Below are positions 53,167-61,407 of a stretch of DNA of 64,000 bases, piece after piece. The notes below the pieces were generated by a model. It was not told where the DNA came from. It saw only the letters and a program-made list of their open reading frames with translations, and searched no databases. The number at the start of each line of letters is the position of its first letter. Positions within the stretch are counted from its first letter, which is position 1. Made by a program: the position numbers and the translations under genes. Source of the DNA: Syntrophomonas sp. (GTDB lineage Bacteria > Bacillota > Syntrophomonadia > Syntrophomonadales > Syntrophomonadaceae); contig JAENYG010000016.1 in NCBI GenBank assembly GCA_016841875.1, forward strand, positions 27,980 through 91,979. Reading direction: 5' to 3'.

Positions 53167-53838
53167 TTACCAAACCCATGGTATTAAACGATAAACAGTC
53201 TTTGTGCAATAATCCCGGTAGCCTGGAAGGTTCTTTAACAGCAGTTCCTCTTCGTTTTTTATCCTGATGACCGTCCATGGTATGAAAAGAAGACTGGGTA
53301 TTACAGCCCAATAGGAACCCAAAGCCAGGGGAGCAAATAACACCATTAGCAGCATTCCCGTGTACATGGGATGGCGTATTACGGCATAGGGTCCGCTTGC
53401 TATAACCGGCTGCTCTTCTTCAACCGTTATATTGCCTGAAGCGTAGCTGTTTTCCCTGAAAACTATGATGATAAAAACGTAGCCCAGGAAAGCCATAAGA
53501 TTAGCTGCAACTACTACCCAAACCGGCACCGTTGACCAGTGAAAACGAAAATCAAAGCCGGCTGCAAAATAAAAAAGGGGGAAAAAGTTTAAGAAACCTG
53601 GCGTTTTCCGCACCGTTTCCTGGTCTTTATACTCCCATCGCCTGGCCAGTAGTTCGGGGCTTCTTTCGAAGAAATACGCGGTAATGAAAAGAGTGAGGGC
53701 CGAGAAAATCGTCCAATAAATCCAGGCCTGCCAGTATCTCAAGGAGCCGGCAGTAAGAAACAAGATCAGTCCCAGCCCAATTATCATGATAATCGGCATT
53801 CGATACGCTTTGGACTTTGAGAACGCAGTATTCTCCAT
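53167..53838 (-). CDS. Isoprenylcysteine methyltransferase-like membrane methyltransferase
   Basis: A 223-residue membrane protein with about five hydrophobic helices and the ICMT/PEMT-type SAM-binding tail: ASGPYAVIRHPMYTGMLL and the late EEELLLKNLPGYRDYCTK. Bacterial members of this family methylate varied membrane-associated or volatile substrates; the true substrate is unknown. A partial copy lies at 52150-52228. AGGAGGTAGA precedes the ATG. It stands alone. Confidence 0.82.
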   Translation of the reverse strand: MENTAFSKSKAYRMPIIMIIGLGLILFLTAGSLRYWQAWIYWTIFSALTLFITAYFFERSPELLARRWEYKDQETVRKTPGFLNFFPLFYFAAGFDFRFHWSTVPVWVVVAANLMAFLGYVFIIIVFRENSYASGNITVEEEQPVIASGPYAVIRHPMYTGMLLMVLFAPLALGSYWAVIPSLLFIPWTVIRIKNEEELLLKNLPGYRDYCTKTVYRLIPWVW

Positions 53839-54203
53839 GATTTCTACCTCCTAAATCAAATAACGCCAACTAAATGCCTTTGATCCCTGGATTTATTATA
53901 ACCTTTAACTAAGAACATTTGGTAAATTCCCTATTATTTGGATCTATGGGTTGAAGACCGGATATGGTTCATGTACCCATATAGATAAAGCTTCAAAAGA
54001 TCTCTGGGATCATAGGCAGATCCACCAGTTACGTTCGGGCCTGTCCTTTAAAATTTGAGTCCCTTCATGTTCAGAGAGTTTACAAAAACGTCGATAACAC
54101 GTATCGGGTTATATATTTATTATTTTTCATTGTAATCCTCCTGACTTGGGTTTCTCTTTCACAATTTGTCATATGGAAAGCTTCTTGGGCTGTTCCAGAG
54201 CTA
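53839..54203. other. Intergenic region with a tiny reading frame
   Basis: The only coding-like item is the 16-residue frame at 54080-54130. The rest holds no recognisable element. Confidence 0.4.
54080..54130 (-). CDS. Tiny reading frame with strong ribosome binding site, probably truncated
   Basis: ATG 54130 lies 6 bases after AGGAGG and encodes MKNNKYITRYVLSTFL before a stop. The start looks like a genuine gene opening, perhaps cut off, or a leader peptide. It lies just downstream of a PEP-utilising fragment on the same strand. Confidence 0.3.
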   Translation of the reverse strand: MKNNKYITRYVLSTFL

Positions 54204-54551
<348 letters not shown>

Positions 54552-54678
54552 TTAAGGCTCGATATCGTCTGATTCCGTCAATCTGGTAAATAATTGATAA
54601 AGCTTAATGACTATACGGTTGGTATGTTTGTTTTGAAGTAATAAGTCTAAATAAATCTTAACAGAAGGGGGTAATTCC

Positions 54679-55128
54679 ATGCGGGATATTGCCGACAAAA
54701 TATCTAATAAAACTATAAAAGAAGATTTCGGCATTGATATGCAACGAACGCTACATTTAATTCGTGGCCACGATCTAGTTGGGACAATGATAGCAAAAGC
54801 TATGGAACGAGGGGAATTTGATAATCTGGAGGGGGCCGGTAAGCCGCTTAACCTGGAAGAGAACCCCTTTGAGCCCGCTGAATTGCACATGGTTCATAAA
54901 ATCCTCAAGGATAACGGTTATGCACCTTACTGGATTGAACTTGGCAAAGAAATCGATATCCTTAGAATAAAATTTCATAAGGATATTGATTACTTCAAAC
55001 GGTATACCCGGATTATTTTTAGCGAAAAACGAAGCAGCGCAGCTATACGCCGATATGACCTAAAAAAGAATGACTTCTATAACCAGCGCGGTTTCTTCAT
55101 TCTGCATGGAGCCGATGGGCGGATTTGA
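54679..55128 (+). CDS. DUF1992 (DnaJC28-like) protein with C-terminus fused into tRNA-Thr sequence
   Basis: The 149-residue product has a full DUF1992 core: VGTMIAKAMERGEFDNLEGAGKPLNLEENPF and HMVHKILKDNGYAPYWIELG, the family's J-like conserved domain of unknown function. The N-terminus is GGGGG-preceded and normal. The last residues HGADGRI and the stop codon are encoded by the tRNA-Thr fragment that begins at 55106. So the gene's original 3' end has been replaced by island-junction DNA. The protein may be slightly shortened but the core is intact. Confidence 0.82.
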   Translation: MRDIADKISNKTIKEDFGIDMQRTLHLIRGHDLVGTMIAKAMERGEFDNLEGAGKPLNLEENPFEPAELHMVHKILKDNGYAPYWIELGKEIDILRIKFHKDIDYFKRYTRIIFSEKRSSAAIRRYDLKKNDFYNQRGFFILHGADGRI

Positions 55129-55149
55129 ACCGCCGACCTGCTGATTACG
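55106..55149 (-). repeat. Exact tRNA-Thr 3' half, attachment-site repeat
   Basis: 44 bases are identical to 63803-63846, the 3' half of the intact tRNA-Thr gene from the anticodon arm through CCA. Beyond 55149 the match stops abruptly. This is the usual form of an att site left by a tRNA-targeting integrase, and the two copies bracket the glutamate-synthase operon (8.7 kb). Confidence 0.88.
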
Positions 55150-55423
55150 TATCGTAGAAAATGGCTGTTGTGCTTATAAGTTGAGTGAAGAGACGTTAGA
55201 AATATCGGGTTTTTTAAGCCCTGGTTTCCGTGCTCGCACCCGGGGGGTGTCCTTATTTACAGGTCTCACTCAGGCCGTCGGTATCTATTACCGTATCAGA
55301 AAGTATAACTTTTTTAAGGTTGATAGATAAGAAAAACTAGGCTTCCGACGTTCAAGGATGAACTAGTGTCGCGGTGCCATGGATGGCAAGGAGCGACCGC
55401 CTGCGTTAAGGACTTGGCGCAAG
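55150..55423. other. Junction region downstream of the glutamate-synthase operon
   Basis: No gene. A short motif TATCAGAAAGTATAACTTTTTT (55293-55314 by eye, shared core of about 20 bases) also occurs at about 61305-61325 in the intergenic leader of the same operon. A GGCGCAAGC(T/C) motif close to each downstream gene end is shared too. Confidence 0.45.
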
Positions 55424-58039
55424 CTAAGTTTTTCTAACCGGTGCGGCAGCCTTTTTAGGCATTATCTTGCGATAGACTTCTTGGGGGGATTTCTTTTTGT
55501 TATCCACAGTGAGAAGTCGATCTATACTGATAGCAAAGAGTTTTTCATTTTCTTCTAAGAACGGGAGGATGAGATCCCAGTCCGCATCGCTGATTTCATT
55601 AAATTCACCGCCGTTAAGCTGTTCTTCAAGCAGCTTTTTCTGCGGATCACGGACATATATCGCGCCGCCGGATGCAAGTGAGAAAATGTTAGAACCCGGG
55701 TAGGGTGAGTCATATTCCCGGATGGAGCCGTCCTCATCATTAAAGCCGATGCCGTTTAAGACGACAAACCCACCGCCGTTAAGGGGATCGCCGGCCATGA
55801 AGGATTCCGCCAGATAGTCCAGTGCCGTACCGTTAATAACCACGCGCGGTCGGCCTACCGCATTGATCAATGGCCGTCCGGCGGCATTGCCCATGATATA
55901 GGCGGTGCCGCCTTTGGCGCCGTACATGAAGGTCTGGCCGACATCGCCGTAGACCACCAGCTTACCGTCTTTCATAATCTGGCAGAGCTGATCCTGGGCA
56001 TTGCCGTGCACGTATATTTCCATGCCGTCAATGCCGGAGGCCAGATAATCGCCGGAAGAGCCATAGACATCTATCCGCACACCTTGAGTAGCCGCGCCGA
56101 ACCCGCACCCGGTAAACCGCTGGCCGCGGTACTTGTAAACAATAAAGCGTTTCCAGCCCAGTTGGTAGGCTTTGACAATCAGCACTGAGTCGCACAGATC
56201 ACCTTCCGGTTCAAAGGCTTCTGCATCAATAACCAGGATCTTCTCGTTATTCTGCGGGGCGCGAATTTCCCCTCGCGTGGAAAAATCAATCCGGCTGAAG
56301 CGGGAGTTGGATTTCCCGGTAATCATGGTGGTTTCATCAAAAATCGCATCCAGAGCGAGCTTGATGACATGCTGGACAGAGCTTCTCTTTATCTTGCCGG
56401 TATTATAGCGCAAGTCGCTCAAAAGAGTCAGACTGTCAATCGCGATTTGCTTAAATTCCTCATTTTCATCCGTATGCTTTTTGATGGTTTGGGCAGCGAA
56501 CCTAAGGCTGTTGGCATCGAATCCGCCGATATTTTCCTGGATATAGGCCACTATTTTCCGGGTGGCTGTTGCCGTATCTTTTTCAGCAAAAAAGGCTTGA
56601 AGCTTTTTCTCGATCTCCATGCAGGCCGCATTGGATTCAACCGGCTTGGCAACATCACAGATTTCTTTATCCTTGGGAGTTTCAATTACCCGGCCGAATT
56701 TATCAGTACAGACCAGCTTTTTATTGCCGCTGGCGTCGCCGCTATCCTTCAGGCTGAAGATAAAGGAGCCGCCGTCCGTATAGCTGCCGCCGCGGGCATT
56801 CCAATACTTGTCGGCAATGGGCCGGAAGCGGGCATCTTCCCTTACCAGCGAGATCAGGGTAGCATCAATGGCCTGCTTTTCCGAACATATCAGTCCCACC
56901 TGCACCTCGCCTTCCTGCAGAGCAAATACCTGAGGACGCAGCATAGCGGTATCGGTAATGCCGATCAGCTGGAACTGGCCATCCCGCACGTCATTTCTGG
57001 CGATGATGAAGAACCACGGACCGTCAGGTGAGGCGCCCACATGATGCGTCTGAATGGCTTTGTATATCTGCTGCTTTTCAGGAGGCAGCATATCGAAGTC
57101 CATTTCCGAGGTCGGCGCCATGGTTTCAATCATATATTCAAGCGGATATTTGTATACGCGGCTGCACAAGTCAAGCAGCAGGGCCGCTTCCTCGGTATCG
57201 GTCAGGAACAGGGGCTGGTAATTCCTCTGTTTCAGGTATTCATATATCGACTGGTAGTTGGCGAAATCGCCGTTGTGCACTAACGCTTCGTTCAGTGCGC
57301 TGAAAGGATGGCAACCGCCTGGATGCCAGACACGTCCGCGGGTGGGATAGCGCTGGTGAGCCAGCCAGACATGCGCCTTGAAATCATCCAGCTTGTAATA
57401 ACGCACCACATTCTCGGCATACCCCACAATTTTTAAGATCATCATATTGCGGCCATGCGACATGACGAAGGCTTTTTTCTCGCCCAGCGAGGCATAATAA
57501 TGCGTATTGATCTTGAAGCTGTTCTGATATACAAACTCATCTTCGGCATCGCGCCGTTCCATGAAGGTCAGGCCCTTTTCCTGGATGAAGGCATCCAGGA
57601 CATCGTCCTTGACGCGCACAAAATAGCGCATGATATCCGGCGGTCTTACTTCCAGGCCGATGGACTGATAGTCACCCAAGGTGTCAAGCTTTTCGAATTT
57701 ATCTATGGTAAAGTTCGGTTTGATATACGTCTCTTCGATCTCTGCTACCACGCTGTTATCAAGCAGGGCAATGTGGAGCATGTAGTCATCATCCAAGACC
57801 TGGCGGGAAACGCCTAAGGCTTCCGGTATAAAACCGACTGCGCCGATCCCGCCGCCTTTGCCGTTGCCGCGGTTGTGCATCTGTGCCGAAGGCTCAAAGA
57901 TGTTTTTTCCGGTAACCGGAATTGAGCTGATAAATCCGGTAACTCCACAGCCGCCTTCCTCTTCCGGGTTGGGTGCCAACGGCGGTACCTGACGTAAAAG
58001 CTCACTACGTGATTCTAATATTTTGTTAGCTTTATCCAT
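55424..58039 (-). CDS. Glutamate synthase-type amidotransferase plus GXGXG fusion
   Basis: An 871-residue protein joining two parts of the large GltB subunit: a class II glutamine amidotransferase (Cys31 in EGGCGVTGF would become the N-terminal nucleophile after removal of a 30-residue propeptide; HQRYPTRGRVWHPGGCHPF) and a C-terminal GXGXG beta-helix domain (QRFTGCGFGAATQGVRIDVYG, GDVGQTFMYGAKGG). The FMN-binding synthase domain is missing and is supplied by the separate gene 16 bases upstream. It releases ammonia from glutamine for glutamate formation from 2-oxoglutarate. It is the last gene of a four-gene operon. Confidence 0.9.
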   Translation of the reverse strand: MDKANKILESRSELLRQVPPLAPNPEEEGGCGVTGFISSIPVTGKNIFEPSAQMHNRGNGKGGGIGAVGFIPEALGVSRQVLDDDYMLHIALLDNSVVAEIEETYIKPNFTIDKFEKLDTLGDYQSIGLEVRPPDIMRYFVRVKDDVLDAFIQEKGLTFMERRDAEDEFVYQNSFKINTHYYASLGEKKAFVMSHGRNMMILKIVGYAENVVRYYKLDDFKAHVWLAHQRYPTRGRVWHPGGCHPFSALNEALVHNGDFANYQSIYEYLKQRNYQPLFLTDTEEAALLLDLCSRVYKYPLEYMIETMAPTSEMDFDMLPPEKQQIYKAIQTHHVGASPDGPWFFIIARNDVRDGQFQLIGITDTAMLRPQVFALQEGEVQVGLICSEKQAIDATLISLVREDARFRPIADKYWNARGGSYTDGGSFIFSLKDSGDASGNKKLVCTDKFGRVIETPKDKEICDVAKPVESNAACMEIEKKLQAFFAEKDTATATRKIVAYIQENIGGFDANSLRFAAQTIKKHTDENEEFKQIAIDSLTLLSDLRYNTGKIKRSSVQHVIKLALDAIFDETTMITGKSNSRFSRIDFSTRGEIRAPQNNEKILVIDAEAFEPEGDLCDSVLIVKAYQLGWKRFIVYKYRGQRFTGCGFGAATQGVRIDVYGSSGDYLASGIDGMEIYVHGNAQDQLCQIMKDGKLVVYGDVGQTFMYGAKGGTAYIMGNAAGRPLINAVGRPRVVINGTALDYLAESFMAGDPLNGGGFVVLNGIGFNDEDGSIREYDSPYPGSNIFSLASGGAIYVRDPQKKLLEEQLNGGEFNEISDADWDLILPFLEENEKLFAISIDRLLTVDNKKKSPQEVYRKIMPKKAAAPVRKT

Positions 58040-58055
58040 ATTAATCCTTCTCCAT

Positions 58056-59537
58056 TTATTTACTGTAATCGATATGTTCCAGCAGGTCTGTACGGCCTAC
58101 AAGTTCTTTGACACTCTTCATGCCGAATTTCTGCAGGATTTCTACCAGCTGATAATTCCAGGCATGATACATATTCGTTAAACGCTGGGTGGCCCATTCT
58201 TCGGTAAATAGATCCGCCAGTTCCGAGTCGGTGGAGGCGATACCGCGGGCGCAGCCGCGACCGGATTCACAGTTGCCGCAGCGCACACATTCTAAAGAGA
58301 CCAGTTCCGCCGTGCCGATTACCGCACCATCGGCGCCTAAGCAGATGGCCTTGGCCAGGTCGTGTGCAGTGCGGATGCCTCCCGAGGCAATCAGGGTTAC
58401 CACATCTCTTGCGCCTTCGGCCTTTAAGAAATTGTGCACCTTGACAATGGCGTACTCAATGGGCATGGCGATGTTTTTCTTGGCTATATCCGGCGCTGCG
58501 CCGGTGCCACCGTAGCCGCCGTCGATATGGATGATATGGGCGCCGGCATAGTAGGAACCGACCGCCACCATGTCCACATCATTGGGCGTGGAAACTTTGA
58601 CTGAAACGAGGGCAATGGGGTTCATCTCCTTGATCCAGTCGATATGCTTCTTGTGGTCTTCAATGGAATATACCGAGTGGAACGGGAACGGTGAAAATAG
58701 CGAGGTGCCTTTGACTGCCTCGCGCATTTTGGCGACGCTTTCGGTATTCTTCTCGCCCAAGAGGTGACCGCCCAAACCGGGTTTAGCGCCCTGGGCGTAT
58801 TTGAATTCGACGATTTTAACGCGCTGGATGGTTTCTTCCCGCACGCCGAACAGACCGGTGGCAACCTGAGTTATGACATGATCATCATAAGGCTTTAAAA
58901 TGTCCGGGTAGCCGCCTTCTCCCGTGCAGGTAAAGGTATTCCATATAGCCGCGTTGTGGGCCTTGGAAACCATGGTCGGCAGGCTGACGGATCCGAATGA
59001 CATACCGCCGCCATAGACCGGGGTGGAAATGACCACCGGCGCTCTTCCGTCATTGCGGCGGTTGAGCTCAATGGCGGTTGATATCTCGGACTTGTCCACC
59101 TCGGGCGGATTGGCCGGGAACTTGAAACGCAATTTATCAAAGCCGCCGCCGGAGTTGCCCACGTTATATTCAAGGTCGGTACGCTCTGGCGGATAGCCTG
59201 TCTCGGCCATGATCCAGGTGCCGGTAATCATGTCGGCGGTCCAGCGGGGATCCCCCAACGTTTCATACATGGGATTGAGCGATAGGCTCAAAGCCTGGCG
59301 CGGACACTGGGCAATGCAGCAGAATTCCTTGGACTGGCATTCAAAGCCAATGCATTTGTAATCGATGGGCGGATTGACCCTGTTATGCCCTTCCGGCCGT
59401 TCATGCACGCCATACGGACAGGTCTTGGCGCAGGTACCGCAGTTGATGCAGTCATTCGACCGTGTAACCTTGTACTTGGGCACCTGGTGTTTAAACCGGG
59501 AAGGCATGTTTTTAATTTTTACTGTTGATGGTTTCAT
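58056..59537 (-). CDS. Glutamate synthase FMN/3Fe-4S subunit with ferredoxin domain
   Basis: A 493-residue archaeal-type GltB central domain. The N-terminus has a 2x[4Fe-4S] ferredoxin (Cys30/33/36/40 in CINCGTCAKTCPYG; second set around CIGFECQ...CCIAQCP). The FMN barrel follows: VVISTPVYGGGMSFGSVS, EFKYAQGAKPGLGGHL, HIDGGYGGTGAAP, VTLIASGGIRTAHD, and the 3Fe-4S motif CVRCGNCESGRGCARG. It carries the synthase chemistry; electrons would come from ferredoxin or the FAD/Fe-S protein upstream, since no GltD is present. Stop-to-start gap to the amidotransferase gene is 16 bases. Confidence 0.93.
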   Translation of the reverse strand: MKPSTVKIKNMPSRFKHQVPKYKVTRSNDCINCGTCAKTCPYGVHERPEGHNRVNPPIDYKCIGFECQSKEFCCIAQCPRQALSLSLNPMYETLGDPRWTADMITGTWIMAETGYPPERTDLEYNVGNSGGGFDKLRFKFPANPPEVDKSEISTAIELNRRNDGRAPVVISTPVYGGGMSFGSVSLPTMVSKAHNAAIWNTFTCTGEGGYPDILKPYDDHVITQVATGLFGVREETIQRVKIVEFKYAQGAKPGLGGHLLGEKNTESVAKMREAVKGTSLFSPFPFHSVYSIEDHKKHIDWIKEMNPIALVSVKVSTPNDVDMVAVGSYYAGAHIIHIDGGYGGTGAAPDIAKKNIAMPIEYAIVKVHNFLKAEGARDVVTLIASGGIRTAHDLAKAICLGADGAVIGTAELVSLECVRCGNCESGRGCARGIASTDSELADLFTEEWATQRLTNMYHAWNYQLVEILQKFGMKSVKELVGRTDLLEHIDYSK

Positions 59538-59578
59538 ATTCTACTCACCCATTTTCTTATACTTTAGAAATTATATTT

Positions 59579-59714
59579 CTTGCCGAATTTTCGGCAAGCA
59601 TTAAGGTGTAAAGTACTGAGAGCGCAGCCCTTGAAGCTATGCTTCTTAGGGATGCGGCCTACCCCTTGCGGGTAAAATTGCTGTCAAATGGAACTGATTG
59701 CTGAGCAATTTTCT
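59579..59714 (-). ncRNA. Structured leader element, copy 2
   Basis: On the minus strand, beginning 3 bases after the stop of the upstream paralogue, lies an element 95% identical to that at 61148-61301. Predicted pieces: hairpin ATTGC/GCAAT, hairpin TACCC/GGGTA around GCAAG, a longer stem CGCA-CCC/GGG-TGCG enclosing GAAGC/GCTTC, and a distal hairpin CTTGCCGAA/TTCGGCAAG (59579-59598). It precedes the FMN subunit gene (start 59537). I match it to no known riboswitch. Confidence 0.6.
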
Positions 59715-59716
59715 GG

Positions 59717-61114
59717 TTATTGTTTAAATAATTTGCCGAATGTCTCCTGGTCGATCTCTTCAAAGAAGATGGCCCGGCCGGTTTCTCCGCGCAACCGTCT
59801 GGCTTCGCGGATACCCATGGCGCCCATGACCTCAAGCAGTTGGGAATGCCATGCGCACATGAGATTGACGATGCGCTGGGTAATGATATCGACCGAGATT
59901 TTCTCGAGGCCGTCCGGCAGAAGCAGCAGCTTTTCCGGTTCTTCGTATAAACGGGCGCCTAAGGCGATTAACAGCGGGATATCTATCGCCGTCAGATCGC
60001 CGCCGCAGAGCATTGATTTAGGCACGTGCTCGGCCATCGCCATACCGCCGGAGAAAATCAGGGTGATTTCATCGCGGATTCTCTCCTCGACTAGCTTCAA
60101 GTGGATGGAGCGGATGATATCTTTCATCAGGCGCGGTTTGAAGTTAGCTTCCTTGTCTTGGTTTATCTCCAGGCCGCGATAATCCGCCACGATATGGATT
60201 ACCTCCGCGCCGCTGTTTACCAGCTTGGAGACGATGCCTTCAATGCCGCTGATGGCCGGAACGCGGATAATGGTTACCGCATTACTGATATTTTTGATGC
60301 GCTCTTTTATGGCTGCGAGTTTATCCGGCAGGGCATCTGTATAATCAATGGCGACCAAACGGGCGTTCTTCAGAATGTCTGCATATTTGTCAATTTCACC
60401 CTCGGTGATGAACGGGATGATATTGGTGCTGTATGTTTCCAGCTCCGGCTTAATATCCGCCGCCGGCAAAATAACGCAGGTGCTGATCTGGCTGGCGGCC
60501 TTGATCAGAGCAAGCATAACATTCGGGCTTAATTCTACCGGTGGTATGTCAAAGAGAATAGGAATAGGGATATCAACGGTGGGATGCGGCTGCGTCAACA
60601 GGCGGCCTTCGGCGTCAAAGGCCAGATGGTTGTGCTTGCGGCCCAGCTCCACACCGGTGCTGATATATTCCCGGCCGTGAATTCCGTCACGCGTGGGGCG
60701 CACGATTTCCGACATGTCGGTCCACATGCTGTCAAAGCCTGCCCCGGTAAACGGCCCGCGGTATCCGGCTCCGGTCACGGGAACCTTGCCGTCTTCGGCC
60801 TGCTTCCAGAGCGTGAGGAACATGTCCGCTTTCCAGTAGGAGCCGCTGATATTGACATAATCCTGTTGCAGGGATTTTTCCAGCGCTCCGCGTGGGCATT
60901 CCTGAATGCACCTGAAGCAGTTCCGGCACACCACCGTATTGGGGTCCGCCATTTTGCGCGGATCGTCTTTTCTGCGCTTATGGGCTTCATAGATACAGAC
61001 CTTGGTACACTTTCCGCAGTTGATGCAGTTTTCTCCCCGAGTGATTTTGAACTTATAGAGATATTCCATCTCCAGCGGGGTAACTTTTGGATGAATATGA
61101 TATTTCTTTGGCAT
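59717..61114 (-). CDS. Degenerate glutamate-synthase FMN-domain paralogue with ferredoxin domain
   Basis: A 465-residue relative of the gene downstream. The N-terminal ferredoxin part is intact (Cys30/33/36/40 in CINCGKCTKVCIYEAH; second cluster CRNCFRCIQECP). The barrel keeps its outline (SGGMAMAEHVPKSMLCGGDLTAID near the phosphate site) but lacks the KPGLGG glutamate-loop motif, the GGYGGTGAAP segment and the 3Fe-4S cysteines. It is probably not a synthase; an electron-relay or scaffold role is inference. It lies second in the operon, after the FAD/Fe-S gene. Confidence 0.8.
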   Translation of the reverse strand: MPKKYHIHPKVTPLEMEYLYKFKITRGENCINCGKCTKVCIYEAHKRRKDDPRKMADPNTVVCRNCFRCIQECPRGALEKSLQQDYVNISGSYWKADMFLTLWKQAEDGKVPVTGAGYRGPFTGAGFDSMWTDMSEIVRPTRDGIHGREYISTGVELGRKHNHLAFDAEGRLLTQPHPTVDIPIPILFDIPPVELSPNVMLALIKAASQISTCVILPAADIKPELETYSTNIIPFITEGEIDKYADILKNARLVAIDYTDALPDKLAAIKERIKNISNAVTIIRVPAISGIEGIVSKLVNSGAEVIHIVADYRGLEINQDKEANFKPRLMKDIIRSIHLKLVEERIRDEITLIFSGGMAMAEHVPKSMLCGGDLTAIDIPLLIALGARLYEEPEKLLLLPDGLEKISVDIITQRIVNLMCAWHSQLLEVMGAMGIREARRLRGETGRAIFFEEIDQETFGKLFKQ

Positions 61115-61147
61115 AATCTTTTTCCATCTTTTCTTTATAGTTTTTTT
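61115..61147. other. Leader between element copy 1 and its gene
   Basis: AT-rich; contains AAAGATGGAAAAAG-type weak ribosome binding sequence for the gene at 61114. Confidence 0.3.
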
Positions 61148-61301
61148 GTACTTTATTCCTTAATCCTTGCCAAATATTTGGCAAGGATTAAGGAATAAAG
61201 TACTGAGAGCGCAGCCCTTGAAGCTATGCTTCCTAGGGATGCGGCCTACCCCTTGCGGGTAAAATCGCTGTCTATTGGAACTGATTGCAGAGCAATTTTC
61301 T
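61148..61301 (-). ncRNA. Structured leader element, copy 1, ending in a perfect 56-bp palindrome
   Basis: The conserved part (61197-61301) differs from copy 2 at five of about 105 positions, all apparently in loops or unpaired stretches. The distal part (61148-61203) is a perfect inverted repeat with 28-bp arms and no loop (arm begins GTACTTTATTCCTTAATCC). In copy 2 the matching hairpin keeps pairing although its sequence changed (A-T to G-C next to GCC/GGC). It lies between the FAD/Fe-S gene and the degenerate paralogue. Confidence 0.65.
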
Positions 61302-61407
61302 TGTACTATCAGAAAGTATAACTTTTTTGGTAGATAGTATAAGTGCAACCGCGACTTCCGCTGTCGCCAGAGGCTCGGCGCAAGCCGGGTTTTCTTTATT
61401 GTTGGAA

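Noticed and set aside
59610..61301. Leader elements considered as glutamine (glnA) or other known riboswitches
   Set aside because: I could not find the conserved glnA-motif core, nor those of SAM, cobalamin, THF or glycine switches. A covariance search is needed to be sure.
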